Below, piece by piece: positions 9,644-18,439 of a DNA stretch of 64,000 nt (position 1 is its first letter; each line of letters begins with the position of its first letter). The notes under the pieces were generated by a model. That model did not search any database, was not told where the DNA came from, and saw only the letters and a list, made by a program, of their open reading frames with translations. The position numbers and the translations under genes were made by a program. The DNA comes from Alphaproteobacteria bacterium (lineage in GTDB: Bacteria > Pseudomonadota > Alphaproteobacteria > CAAGCB01 > CAG-977): the NCBI GenBank assembly GCA_017480385.1, contig JAFVAT010000007.1, positions 122,722 through 186,721 of the forward strand, read 5' to 3'.

Positions 9644-9673
9644 AAAAAGCCGGAGAATTTCTCCGGCTTTTTT
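9644..9673. terminator. Bidirectional rho-independent terminator
   Basis: An AAAGCCGGAG / CTCCGGCTTT stem with a short AATTT loop and A/T runs on both sides. It separates the convergent flavodoxin and acyltransferase genes. Confidence 0.9.
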
Positions 9674-9675
9674 CG

Positions 9676-11136
9676 TTATTCCAACCATTTTTTCAAAGCG
9701 CGTGTTGCGGGCAATTCAACTGTATGATGAATGATAAAACCAATAAGGCAAAAAAACGCGATATATACCGCTATCCCCATTAAATTAGAGGAAAAAGAGG
9801 ATGGAAGTATTTTAAAAGATCTTAAAATCGGTATGCCGACAGATTGATGCGAGATATAAACAGCTAAGACATATCGGCTGATTTTTGCAAAAACAGGTTT
9901 TTCAAAAAAGCGGGAAACATATCCTTTCTGGACAACAAACAGATAAAGCAGAAACGCATAGCATACGATCAACATCATAATACTGCTTGGAAATATTTTT
10001 TCGTTAAACATACAAATACAGGGAAATATTAGAAAACAAATTTCCGCGATCGTATATTGCCATGGTTTAAACAGGTTTTTATCTTGTTTCCGATTTAAAT
10101 AAAACAACGCTATGAAAAAACCCAATCCAATTCCTCCTAATCCCCGTGTTAAAGATTGTGTAATTATATATCCGATGTTTTCCTTATTGCCCAATCCTCC
10201 AAATCTGCCCCAACCGAAACGTGAGCTGGCAGCATACCCGAAAAAAGTCAAAACAGCGATAATGACATAAACCGTTTCTTTTCGTTGAGTTTTCAACAAA
10301 TAAAAATATAACGCAGTGATCCAAAACAGAACGGATATATACCAAGCCGCACCCGTATAGGAATCGCCATTAAACAGTGTATTGCCAAAGAAAAACCAAT
10401 CGGCTGATAATGTTGAAAAATTAATTCCGGATTTAAAAATACCACATATGACAGAACAGAAAACGATAATCGGTGCAAAACGAATAATCCTCTTTTTCAT
10501 AAAATCGTATACTGAAGAACATCTGCCATAAGTTAAAGCAAAGAAAAAGCCACTTAAAATAAAGAAAAATTCAACGCCATATCGACCAAGTGAAAAATAT
10601 TTAAAGTATCCGGATATATGAAAAAATAAAACAACGAAGGTAAACACAATCCTTAAAAACTCGATATTCATCATTTTCGGCGGCTTGGAATCATCTTTCG
10701 GAAACCCGTATTTCAAAGAATTAATGAGAAACCACCCCAAATAATATCCCAAGCTGCCCAGAACAATCAGATTATAACAATTTATACTGATGCGATTTCT
10801 TAAGGCTTTCCCTACATATTCATTCTGATCTGTTAAAATAATATCTTGTTTTTTCCAACCGCGAAAATGCGTTTTTTTTATCATTTTCTCTTTGGAAACA
10901 TTGATTTTAAACCAAGCCAGCGTTTTTCCTTTGACTGCAAAAGAAACCTTTCCGTCTGAAGATACTTTTTTCTTTTCCGAATACAAATGATTTTCTTTAT
11001 TGTATTCAAAAAAAATTTCCGTTCCTGGTTTTGAATCTGTTGAAAAAGTTATTTTTCCTTTATACGAAAACCATAAATTATGTGCTGCCGCCAATATAAT
11101 CAAAGCCGCGAAAACGCCAAAAATCTTTTCTTTCAT
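9676..11136 (-). CDS. Membrane acyltransferase (acyltransferase-3 family) with N-terminal extracytoplasmic domain
   Basis: 486 residues. The N-terminal anchor (residues 1-20) is followed by a roughly 100-residue soluble domain rich in Lys and beta-prone segments, a second membrane segment near 125-140, then an acyltransferase-3 domain of about 10 transmembrane helices from residue 155. The family markers are visible: the catalytic-type His in LFFHISGY, then GVEFFFILSGFFFA, and the Arg-rich MKKRIIRFAPI. Such enzymes O-acylate envelope glycans. The presence of a pre-helix soluble domain is less common. No glycan cluster surrounds it, so the substrate is unknown. Confidence 0.85.
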   Translation of the reverse strand: MKEKIFGVFAALIILAAAHNLWFSYKGKITFSTDSKPGTEIFFEYNKENHLYSEKKKVSSDGKVSFAVKGKTLAWFKINVSKEKMIKKTHFRGWKKQDIILTDQNEYVGKALRNRISINCYNLIVLGSLGYYLGWFLINSLKYGFPKDDSKPPKMMNIEFLRIVFTFVVLFFHISGYFKYFSLGRYGVEFFFILSGFFFALTYGRCSSVYDFMKKRIIRFAPIIVFCSVICGIFKSGINFSTLSADWFFFGNTLFNGDSYTGAAWYISVLFWITALYFYLLKTQRKETVYVIIAVLTFFGYAASSRFGWGRFGGLGNKENIGYIITQSLTRGLGGIGLGFFIALFYLNRKQDKNLFKPWQYTIAEICFLIFPCICMFNEKIFPSSIMMLIVCYAFLLYLFVVQKGYVSRFFEKPVFAKISRYVLAVYISHQSVGIPILRSFKILPSSFSSNLMGIAVYIAFFCLIGFIIHHTVELPATRALKKWLE

Positions 11137-11149
11137 AAAAAAAATCCCC

Positions 11150-11460
11150 CGTAAACCGCCTTTCAGCGGCTCGGGAGGTTGAGAAAATCACATAGAACAA
11201 TGATCCTTTTGACCTTTAAAGCAATCCAATGATAAATCGGTGCTTCTGGACATACGTCAAAAGCCCCCCGAACCATCAATAAAGACAGTCGGGGATATTT
11301 TCCGTTTTTGCGACAGGCAAAACGGATAACGGCGCATCTCTGCACCGGTTCTATGAAGGCTTTCTCACGGCCTCGCGCCCGCTAAGGCACTTTATTGACG
11401 ACCCCATGTCATCAATACAAAATCAGAATACAGGGAAAACAAGTTCCGTTCAAAAGAAAA
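11150..11460. ncRNA. Candidate structured RNA region (unrecognised)
   Basis: A 400-bp gap with no supported ORF but dense complementarity. Arms 11274-11284 and 11390-11400 pair over 11 bp with one wobble and enclose smaller hairpins: 11302-11308 with 11319-11325, 11330-11336 with 11341-11347, and 11370-11373 with 11385-11388. To the left, CTTTTGAC (11206-11213) pairs with GTCAAAAG (11256-11263). CCCCGA (11266-11271) with TCGGGG (11289-11294) would compete with the long stem. It does not match tmRNA, RNase P, SRP or 6S RNA as far as I can see. Strand is not resolved. Confidence 0.4.
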
Positions 11461-11461
11461 A

Positions 11462-11477
11462 TGTTCCACGTGAAACA
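11462..11477. promoter_or_regulatory. parS site 3
   Basis: TGTTCCACGTGAAACA fits the parS consensus TGTTNCACGTGAAACA exactly. It lies between the candidate structured RNA and the terminator behind the small LuxR-type gene, about 4.7 kb from the putative oriC. Confidence 0.88.
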
Positions 11478-11508
11478 AGGGCGGTTTTCTTTTAAGAAAG
11501 CCGTCCTT
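11477..11508. terminator. 13-bp hairpin downstream of the LuxR-type gene
   Basis: 11477-11489 pairs with 11496-11508 over 13 bp (two wobbles) with a TTTTAA loop. On either strand only short T-runs follow, so it is a moderate terminator. It begins at the last base of parS site 3. Confidence 0.6.
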
Positions 11509-11539
11509 ATTTCAAACGTTAAAAAAAGTTCCCAATATT

Positions 11540-11761
11540 TTAAATCAGTCCCAATTTCTGTGCTTTGACAACCGCCGCCGTCCGCGTTTTGACATTTAAC
11601 CGCAACAAAATACCGGAAACATGCAGTTTAACCGTTGAAACAGACAAATTCATTGCTTGAGCAATTTGTTTATTAAGCAGTCCCTTTGCCAGATATTTCA
11701 ACACCTCTTTTTGTTTAAAGGTCAGATGAAAGCTGTTTTCAAATATTTTTTTGCTGCTCAT
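11540..11761 (-). CDS. Stand-alone LuxR/GerE-type HTH regulator (small)
   Basis: 73 residues that are little more than one GerE-type helix-turn-helix: LTFKQKEVLKYLAKGLLNKQIAQ, then NLSVSTVKLHVSGIL and VKTRTAAVVKAQKLGLI. No receiver or ligand-binding domain is present. GGAGGA precedes the ATG. A paralogue of 79 residues lies at 46882-47121 with the same C-terminal block. Both have the same palindrome 18-19 bases before the start codon, which suggests shared or mutual control. DNA binding is well supported; the target genes are unknown. Confidence 0.85.
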   Translation of the reverse strand: MSSKKIFENSFHLTFKQKEVLKYLAKGLLNKQIAQAMNLSVSTVKLHVSGILLRLNVKTRTAAVVKAQKLGLI

Positions 11762-11779
11762 TTTTTAGTCCTCCATTTA

Positions 11780-11796
11780 TACAATTTTAAATTGTA
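11780..11796. promoter_or_regulatory. Candidate operator palindrome upstream of LuxR-type gene 1
   Basis: TACAATTTTAAATTGTA: two ACAATT half-sites inverted around a 3-bp centre, 19 bases upstream of the ATG at 11761. It differs from the site at 46848-46864 only at the centre base and the outermost pair. Further AT-rich inverted repeats lie upstream (to about 11835). Confidence 0.6.
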
Positions 11797-11837
11797 TATA
11801 TTATTTAATATACATTATTTGGTATATATCACCAAAA

Positions 11838-12058
11838 AACGGTTGTCTATATAGTCTTTTGAACTATTTTTTGAATATATGAAAAAAGCTTTTTTAAAGG
11901 GCTCTTCCTTACTTTTCACAAAACTGCGGCAACGGTTCAGAAGCAAGCGATACACAAACATTTACCGATGACACTAAAGAAAAAATCCGCCTTGATAAAA
12001 GGAGCGCTTTGATTTATTTTCATAAGGTTTTTCTTTATTGATTTACAGGATGTCAATC
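11838..12058. other. Spacer between LuxR-type gene 1 and PEGA lipoprotein gene
   Basis: About 220 bp of AT-rich DNA between divergent genes. It must contain promoters for both, but I see no clear -35/-10 pair for the PEGA gene. Confidence 0.4.
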
Positions 12059-13891
12059 ATGAAAAGCGTTTATTTTATCCCTGTTTTATTTTTGGCGGCG
12101 TGCGCCCAATCAACATATTCCGAAAGCGCGCCGTCCTGGGTCAATTCTTTGCGAAGCGGCAATTCCACGTTGAAAATCATCAGCGGCGACAAAGTGCTGT
12201 TCCGTTCCAATTTCAAAAGCGACAAAATTTCCGACCGTGAAGAACTTTGCAACCTGTCCGTCGAACAAAACGAAAAATTCATTCGCAAAACTTATCCGCA
12301 CTCGCGAACTATCCCGATGACGGTCGAACTGCGCTATTATGACCCTAAAGTCAAAGATTGCTCTACAACGATCAGCGTACCGCGCTCTTTTACGGACGGG
12401 GAAAACGATTCCGATAAAAAACTGGTCGGCGTTCAGGGAGAAAACACAGGTATTTTGAATCTGACGACAATTCCGACCGCGCAGGCGGACGTTTATATTG
12501 ATGACATGCCTTTTTCTCAAAGCAATTCCAACATCAAAATCGCTTTGACGGCGGGAAAGCATACGTTGAAAATCGATCATCGCAATTATGAGCAGTTTGA
12601 GCAGAAAATCACTATTCCGGTTAAAGGAGAAACTCCCGTTTCTGCTAAATTGGTTCCGGCAAAAGTGAATGTGACTGTCAATGTATTGAACAGCGACATC
12701 AAAGCAGATGTTTTCGTAAACGATGTTTATAAAGGCAAAACGCCGCTGACCGTTCCGGCAGAAATCAATCAGGACAATGTCTTTACCTTAAAACACGATG
12801 AATTTCTGGAAAATTCCGTCACACTGAAGGCTTCGGATATGCGCCGCGGCGACAATGTCAAACTGAACAACATTGTCTTGACGGAAAAGCCGTCTTATAT
12901 CAGCTTTACGACTGATCCGGCCGGTGCGGAAGTCTTTATCGACAGCAAAAAGGCCGGTACGACGCCGCTTGAAAAATATGAAATCTCGCGCGGTTTTCAC
13001 CGTTATGAAGTGTTTAAAAACGGCTTTTTCACAGCCAAAGGGGAAATCAACGCCGTCGGCGGAAACTCTATTTCCAAAAATCTGCGTTTGACCCGCGATG
13101 CCGATTTACAGTTTACCGTACTGGATACGCCTGAACAGCAGCAAAGCAAATCCGCTCCTGTTGCCGCCAAGAAAAAAGAAGCCATCGATATTGTGCTGCG
13201 TGATAAATACCACACGTATGAATTTAAAGAAAATCCGGTTACCCTGCCTTTGATGCCGAACGCCGCCACGCGCGAAGATATTATTATGGCTCTGATGCGC
13301 TGGGATTATCCCGATCAATTGATCCGCGCTTCCGCTTCCTACAACAAAAACGGCGAGTTTTTTCTTAAGATTTCGTTAGATGAAGAAACATATCGGCAAA
13401 CCGTTTATAACAAGATTCTGATGATTCTGAAAAAAATTCCAAAAAAATCGGACGCCTGCTTTGTTAAAAAAGAACGCGTCTGGACAGGAAAGTATGATAA
13501 CAACAACTATAAAATTTACGAAACAAAGGTTACAAAAAATTGTCGGGAAGGAATAGAACTGGCCAAATCGACGACTTCTTCAGACACAAAAGATTTTAAC
13601 ATTCAGTTGTTAAGTGACAAACCTTATTTTTCCGTTTCAAATGTGCTGAAAAGAAAAATCAAAATCACCGCAGAACTGGAAAACGGGCATAAAAAATTCT
13701 TTTTTGTTCCTTTCAGCGTTCAGAAATTTAAAGTCGATAAAGAACGAATAAGCTTTGTTCCCGTTTTCGATATCGTTAAAAAAGATTTCACCGTCATCAA
13801 AAAAACAAAAAATTCCGTTTTGATTATGAAAAAAATCAATACAAGCGACATTAAAAGCATCAAACTTACCGTTGAAACGGATAAGGATTAA
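12059..13891 (+). CDS. PEGA-domain lipoprotein
   Basis: About 610 residues. I take the ATG at 12059: AGGA lies eight bases upstream, and the product then begins with a short lipoprotein signal, MKSVYFIPVLFLAAC. An earlier TTG (12038) or ATG (12050) would only add residues before the signal. From about residue 125 there are three consecutive PEGA-like repeats, recognisable by ADVYIDD, ADVFVNDVYKGKTPL and AEVFIDSKKAGTTPLEKYEI, each about 75-90 residues. The last 230 residues match no domain known to me. PEGA domains are usually extracytoplasmic surface-associated folds. The next gene encodes a second, smaller PEGA lipoprotein. Confidence 0.8.
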   Translation: MKSVYFIPVLFLAACAQSTYSESAPSWVNSLRSGNSTLKIISGDKVLFRSNFKSDKISDREELCNLSVEQNEKFIRKTYPHSRTIPMTVELRYYDPKVKDCSTTISVPRSFTDGENDSDKKLVGVQGENTGILNLTTIPTAQADVYIDDMPFSQSNSNIKIALTAGKHTLKIDHRNYEQFEQKITIPVKGETPVSAKLVPAKVNVTVNVLNSDIKADVFVNDVYKGKTPLTVPAEINQDNVFTLKHDEFLENSVTLKASDMRRGDNVKLNNIVLTEKPSYISFTTDPAGAEVFIDSKKAGTTPLEKYEISRGFHRYEVFKNGFFTAKGEINAVGGNSISKNLRLTRDADLQFTVLDTPEQQQSKSAPVAAKKKEAIDIVLRDKYHTYEFKENPVTLPLMPNAATREDIIMALMRWDYPDQLIRASASYNKNGEFFLKISLDEETYRQTVYNKILMILKKIPKKSDACFVKKERVWTGKYDNNNYKIYETKVTKNCREGIELAKSTTSSDTKDFNIQLLSDKPYFSVSNVLKRKIKITAELENGHKKFFFVPFSVQKFKVDKERISFVPVFDIVKKDFTVIKKTKNSVLIMKKINTSDIKSIKLTVETDKD

Positions 13892-13895
13892 AAAA

Positions 13896-14612
13896 ATGAA
13901 AAAGCTTTTTCTGTTTTTTATTTCATCTTTATTTTTAAACGGCTGTACAACGCCTAAGAAAGAATATGTTTTCATTGATTCCAACGTGTCCGCCGATGTT
14001 TATACCGGCGATAAGAAAATAGGGGAAACTCCGTTTTATGAAACTCTGTCCGGTAACGAAATCGAACATCTTTCCGTGCGTAAAAAAGGCTATAAAACGG
14101 TTATGTTAAAAACATCGTCCGTCCGATTGAAAGAAAAATACACCCGCGGCGGATTATTCGCTGTTTCTCAAATATCATCGTCCAGTACGTCAGGCTGTGA
14201 AAAAATTCCGGTATCTCTTCTTAATCAAGACAATAAAAACAAGAATAAAAACCAAAACGAAAGCAACCTTTGCGCAGTCAATAGCGTATACGTTTTAATG
14301 ACGACCGCCTATGGTTTGGGAATCACGACCGTTCTGGCGGATACGTTTTATGTGCCTTCTTACGCATTTGAATACGAAGACAACGAATATTACGTCGAAA
14401 TGGTTCCGGACGGTAAAAACAAACTTTCACAGGCCGATAAACAATATTTCAGAAGAAACTTGTTCATTTTGAAAAATTTTGCGATGCTTCAGGTTGAAAA
14501 TAAGGAATACGTTGAAGCTTTGAACGCTTTATCTGAAAACAAACCTGTTCTGTCCGCCATGAAATATATCCGTGCAACGGACTATCTGCGTACAATTAAT
14601 CAAAGAAAATAA
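13896..14612 (+). CDS. Small PEGA-type lipoprotein
   Basis: 238 residues. The ATG at 13896 follows the previous stop codon closely, with AAGGA overlapping that stop. The signal MKKLFLFFISSLFLNGC has a lipobox ending in Cys 17. It is followed by one PEGA-like unit (ADVYTGDKKIGETPFYETL, then LSVRKKGYKTV). A hydrophobic Gly/Thr stretch near residue 135-155 may be a membrane-associated helix. The C-terminal part is unrecognised. Co-transcription with the larger PEGA lipoprotein is likely, so they may act together at the outer membrane. Confidence 0.7.
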   Translation: MKKLFLFFISSLFLNGCTTPKKEYVFIDSNVSADVYTGDKKIGETPFYETLSGNEIEHLSVRKKGYKTVMLKTSSVRLKEKYTRGGLFAVSQISSSSTSGCEKIPVSLLNQDNKNKNKNQNESNLCAVNSVYVLMTTAYGLGITTVLADTFYVPSYAFEYEDNEYYVEMVPDGKNKLSQADKQYFRRNLFILKNFAMLQVENKEYVEALNALSENKPVLSAMKYIRATDYLRTINQRK

Positions 14613-14640
14613 AAAACACCCTTCAAACGGAATTTTCCGC

Positions 14641-14758
14641 CGAGTACTAGCCGTACGGGCATCAGTTTTTTATATTGTGCTAACTGGCAGAGCTTAATTC
14701 CTGTTAAGCCCGTGGCACCGCCACTCCTGTCCGGAGGACGTTTTCCCCGTATGGGTAA
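14641..14758 (-). repeat. Dispersed intergenic repeat, copy next to rho
   Basis: On the minus strand this region reads CGTCCTCCGGACAGGAG (from 14740), then GCCAGTTAGCACAAT and AAAAACTGATGCCCG (14688 to 14655). The same blocks in the same order occur at 62592-62800 on the plus strand. The copy starts two bases from the rho stop codon. Its palindromic GC-rich blocks suggest an RNA-folding or terminator role, or a non-autonomous mobile element. Confidence 0.75.
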
Positions 14759-14760
14759 TA

Positions 14761-16014
14761 CTAGGAATTCATTGCATCGAAAAAGTCGTGATTATTCTTC
14801 GACTGTTTCAGCTTTTCCATAAGGAATTCCATTGCATCAGCCGGTCCCATTGGCATTAACACGCGGCGCAACACCCACATTTTGGACAGCATATCCTTGC
14901 CGACCAGCAATTCTTCTTTGCGCGTACCGGATTTTGTAATGTCGATCGCAGGAAAGATACGTTTATCAGAAACTTTGCGGTCCAGAATGATTTCGGAATT
15001 GCCCGTACCCTTGAATTCTTCAAAAATCACTTCGTCCATGCGCGATCCTGTATCGATTAAAGCGGTAGCAATAATCGTCAAAGAGCCGCCTTCTTCAATA
15101 TTTCTGGCCGCGCCGAAAAAGCGTTTGGGCTTTTGCAAAGCATTGGCGTCAACACCGCCGGTCAGGACTTTGCCGGAGCTGGGCACAACCGTGTTATAAG
15201 CGCGCGCCAGACGCGTAATCGAGTCCAGCAGGATAACGACATCGCGCTTATGTTCAACAAGCCTCTTGGCCTTTTCAATGACCATTTCGGCGACCTGAAC
15301 GTGACGGGAAGCCGGTTCATCAAACGTTGAACTGATGACTTCGCCTTTAATAGTCCGGCTCATTTCCGTAACCTCTTCCGGACGTTCGTCAATCAGCAGC
15401 ACGATCAGATAAATCTCCGGATTATTCTGCGTAATTGCGTGGGCAATATTTTGCAGCATTACGGTTTTTCCCGTTCTGGGCGGCGCAACGATCATGCCGC
15501 GCTGTCCTTTGCCCTGCGGACAGATCAGGTCAATAATTCTGGACGTCATATTTTTATTGTCCAGATCATTTTCCATTTTAATCTTTTCGTTTGGATGAAG
15601 AGGGGTCAAATTATCAAAGTTAATGCGATAACGCACGTTTTCGGGATCTGCAAAATTGACTTTTGAAATTTTGGACAAAGCAAAGTATTTTTCACCGTCC
15701 TTGGGAGCGCGCAGTTCACCTTCAACCGTATCGCCTGTTCTTAAGCCGAATTTTCTGACTTGACTGGGAGAAACGTAAATATCGTCTGGTCCCGGCAGAT
15801 AATTGGATTCGGGAGAACGCAGAAAACCGAAACCGTCCTGCAGAACTTCGATTACGCCTTCGTCCTGCAAGGTTTCCTCGTTATTCGCCAATTGCTTTAA
15901 AATGGAAAAGGTCAGATCCTGCGTTCTTAATGTTGAAGCGTTTTCAACACCTAATTCTTCCGCCATATTCAGCAGTTCAGCGGGAGATTTCTTTTTCAGA
16001 TTCTTTAAATGCAT
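14761..16014 (-). CDS. rho: Transcription termination factor Rho
   Basis: 417-residue hexameric RNA helicase, standard length. The N-terminal Rho domain ([22 protein letters not shown]) and cold-shock RNA-binding domain ([14 protein letters not shown]) are followed by Walker A in APPRTGKT, Walker [16 protein letters not shown] and the Q/R-loop region [20 protein letters not shown]. Rho is the classical left neighbour of the origin region in many alphaproteobacteria, and the intergenic region upstream of it holds the DnaA boxes. Confidence 0.98.
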   Translation of the reverse strand: MHLKNLKKKSPAELLNMAEELGVENASTLRTQDLTFSILKQLANNEETLQDEGVIEVLQDGFGFLRSPESNYLPGPDDIYVSPSQVRKFGLRTGDTVEGELRAPKDGEKYFALSKISKVNFADPENVRYRINFDNLTPLHPNEKIKMENDLDNKNMTSRIIDLICPQGKGQRGMIVAPPRTGKTVMLQNIAHAITQNNPEIYLIVLLIDERPEEVTEMSRTIKGEVISSTFDEPASRHVQVAEMVIEKAKRLVEHKRDVVILLDSITRLARAYNTVVPSSGKVLTGGVDANALQKPKRFFGAARNIEEGGSLTIIATALIDTGSRMDEVIFEEFKGTGNSEIILDRKVSDKRIFPAIDITKSGTRKEELLVGKDMLSKMWVLRRVLMPMGPADAMEFLMEKLKQSKNNHDFFDAMNS

Positions 16015-16443
16015 TTATGATCGTCTTTGTGTTATGATTGGAAAACGGCAGAATATCGCCGAAGAAAAGAGAGTTTTGTTTTATCTTTTTTATCTTTTGT
16101 GGTCAAGCTGAAAAAAAATCTCCTTCAATAAATATAATAAAAAGGTTGTTGCTGTTTTTTGATCCTGTGGATAAGTGGGACGCTTTTTTATCAACAGGTT
16201 TTTAACAAAAACAGTCACAGCCGGAACCTTCTGGAAAAGAGGAAGAACAAAAATTCAGAAATGAAATTTAGCTGCGAGTCGCTGTTGTTTGTGGATAACG
16301 GGGATAACATGTTGCTGCTGTTATTATCGATCGAATAAAAAATTTTATACACATCTGCATAAAAAACGGGACATAATGGCATAAAAGGGATAAAAATAAA
16401 TCAGATGTCGTTTTATCAGACTTATGCACAGGAGTTTTGAAAA
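16015..16443. other. oriC: Putative chromosomal origin of replication (oriC)
   Basis: 429-bp gap between divergent rho and maf. It contains two exact TTATCCACA DnaA boxes on the minus strand (16166-16174 and 16290-16298), TTATACACA (16345-16353) and TTATGCACA (16422-16430), both fitting TTWTNCACA, and a near match TTATCAACA (16188-16196). AT-rich stretches at about 16110-16145 and 16325-16420 could serve as unwinding elements. The location fits the alphaproteobacterial pattern of an origin next to maf-aroE-coaE-dnaQ, and parS sites lie about 5-10 kb to the left. Genes diverge from it on both sides. Confidence 0.75.
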
Positions 16444-17034
16444 ATGTTGATATTGGCTTCTCAAAGTAAAAGCAGACAGGATCTTTTGGACGCTGCAGGT
16501 ATTGAATTTGAAAGTATTTCTGCCGGTATTGATGAAGAAGCCATAAAAGCGGAAATGCGCGCTGCCGGTCAGGACAGCAAACAAACAAGTCTGAAATTAG
16601 CGACTGAAAAAGCAATGGCCGTTTCTAAAAAATTTCCGACCGCTTTTGTAATCGGCGCGGATCAGATTTTGGATATGAAAGGCGAATGGTTTTCTAAGCC
16701 GGCCGATTTAAGTATGGCGCATAAACATTTAAAGAAACTGCGCGATAAAACACATTTGTTGGTTAACGGCACAGCGGTTGTAAAAAACAGCAAATTAATC
16801 TGGTTTGATAACTCTGTTGTTAAAGTGACAATGCGTGATTTTTCCGACAATTTTCTTGATGATTATTTGGCAGAAGCCGGTGAAGATGTTTGTAACTCTG
16901 TCGGTGCTTATTATATGGAAGACTTGGGGGCACAGCTGGTCAAGTCTTTTGAAGGGGATTATTTTTCCATTTTAGGATTGCCTCTGCTGCCGCTGCTGGA
17001 ATGTTTGCGCTCGTGTGGAGAATTGTCTAAATGA
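16444..17034 (+). CDS. maf: Maf-family nucleotide pyrophosphatase
   Basis: 196-residue house-cleaning pyrophosphatase acting on non-canonical or modified nucleotides. Signature start LILASQSKSRQDLLDAAGI with the SxSxxR motif, then VIGADQIL and the SVGAYYMEDLG block near the C-terminus. First gene of a tight plus-strand series maf-aroE-coaE-dnaQ with 4-bp overlaps throughout. It starts 13 bases after a DnaA-box-like 9-mer. Confidence 0.94.
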   Translation: MLILASQSKSRQDLLDAAGIEFESISAGIDEEAIKAEMRAAGQDSKQTSLKLATEKAMAVSKKFPTAFVIGADQILDMKGEWFSKPADLSMAHKHLKKLRDKTHLLVNGTAVVKNSKLIWFDNSVVKVTMRDFSDNFLDDYLAEAGEDVCNSVGAYYMEDLGAQLVKSFEGDYFSILGLPLLPLLECLRSCGELSK

Positions 17035-17855
17035 CCTTGCAAAAGGCCGGTGTTATCGGATATCCCGTTCATCATTCCAAATCTCCGATCATCCATAATT
17101 ATTGGCTGAAAAAATATCAGATTAAAGCCGAATATAAGGCCTTTGAAGTTCAGCCGGAGGGCTTGAGGGATTTTATTTCCGATTTAAGAACGGCGAATTT
17201 TTCGGGAATAAATGTTACCGTACCGCATAAAGTTGCTGTCATGGATTGTGTTGACGAGCTGTCTGATGCGGCAAAAAATGCCGGCGCTGTCAATACCGTT
17301 ATTGTTAAAGAAAACGGAACACTTTTAGGACACAATACGGACGGATTTGGCTTTTTAGCAAATATTCAGGAAAAAAAGACTGATTTTAATGTTAAACAAA
17401 AACCAGTTGTTGTTTTGGGAACGGGCGGAGCGGCTAGAGGAATTTGTGCGGCTTTGATTTCCGCCGGCGCGCCCGAAATCAGATTGGTTTACAGGACGAA
17501 AGAGAAGGCTGAAAATATCGCTTTGTCCATTGGTGGCAATTTTAGGCTGATTGAATGGAGTCAAAAAGAAAAGACTTTGCGGGAAGCGGGATTGTTGGCA
17601 AATGCGACAACGCTTGGAATGAACGGCTTTGATCCCTTGGAAATTGATCTGTCGGCTTTGGATTCTGAGGCAGTTGTTGCCGATCTAGTTTATTCTCCGC
17701 TGCAGACGGAATTGCTGAAGCAGGCTGAACAAAAGGGATATATTGCGGCGGACGGATTGGGAATGTTGCTGCATCAGGCGCGTCCCGCTTTTCAGGCTTG
17801 GTTCGGAATTATGCCTGAAATTACAGAAGAATTAAGGGAGCTTGTTCTGAAGTGA
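17031..17855 (+). CDS. aroE: Shikimate dehydrogenase AroE
   Basis: 274-residue NADP-dependent shikimate dehydrogenase. The substrate site is visible as GYPVHHSKSPIIHN and NVTVPHK (catalytic Lys), with NTDGFGF and the cofactor loop VLGTGGAARGICAAL. Usual length. The start codon overlaps the maf stop and the stop overlaps the coaE start. Confidence 0.97.
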   Translation: MTLQKAGVIGYPVHHSKSPIIHNYWLKKYQIKAEYKAFEVQPEGLRDFISDLRTANFSGINVTVPHKVAVMDCVDELSDAAKNAGAVNTVIVKENGTLLGHNTDGFGFLANIQEKKTDFNVKQKPVVVLGTGGAARGICAALISAGAPEIRLVYRTKEKAENIALSIGGNFRLIEWSQKEKTLREAGLLANATTLGMNGFDPLEIDLSALDSEAVVADLVYSPLQTELLKQAEQKGYIAADGLGMLLHQARPAFQAWFGIMPEITEELRELVLK

Positions 17856-18439
17856 CGAAAAGTGTCGTTATCGGACTGACCGGAAATATGGGAGCCGGGA
17901 AATCAACAACTGTCAAAATGATCCGTGAAATGGTCATTCCCGTTTTTGACAGTGATCAAACTGTGCATCGGTTAATGCGCGATAATCGAGAAATGAAGGC
18001 TTTGTTTTGCCGGAAATTTCCCGAAAGCGTTATGAATGACGAAATCAATCGTTTTGTATTGTCCCGTCTGATTGATGAAAAAAAACTTGATGTCCGTCAG
18101 CTAGAACAAATGATTTACCCTTTTTTAGAACATGAGCTGCAAAACTTTTTTGTACGTCACAGCCGCGAACCGGTGGTTGTTTTAGATGTACCTTTATTGT
18201 TTGAAGCAAAGTGGGATCGGTTCTGCGATGAAATCATTGTCGTATCAGCCCCTGCAGAAGTATTGAAACAACGCGTTTTTGAACGTTTGGGCATGACGGA
18301 GGAAAAATATAAAATTCTGACTGCGCGGCAAATGCCTGATGAAGAAAAAAGGGCTAAAGCAGATTATGTGATCGAAACACAGTATGGACTTGAACCTGTC
18401 CGGCAGCGCTTGGCTGAAATTATGGAAGAAATACAATGA
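17852..18439 (+). CDS. coaE: Dephospho-CoA kinase CoaE
   Basis: 195-residue kinase for the last step of coenzyme A synthesis. The P-loop GLTGNMGAGKSTT is at residues 9-21, with VFDSDQTVHRL following and VLDVPLLFEA further on. The start is a GTG overlapping the aroE stop. Confidence 0.96.
   Translation: MTKSVVIGLTGNMGAGKSTTVKMIREMVIPVFDSDQTVHRLMRDNREMKALFCRKFPESVMNDEINRFVLSRLIDEKKLDVRQLEQMIYPFLEHELQNFFVRHSREPVVVLDVPLLFEAKWDRFCDEIIVVSAPAEVLKQRVFERLGMTEEKYKILTARQMPDEEKRAKADYVIETQYGLEPVRQRLAEIMEEIQ

Noticed and set aside
11150..11460. tmRNA, RNase P RNA or 6S RNA
   Set aside because: None of the conserved cores of these RNAs (tag frame, GAGGAAAGTCC-like block, central-bubble helix) is visible.
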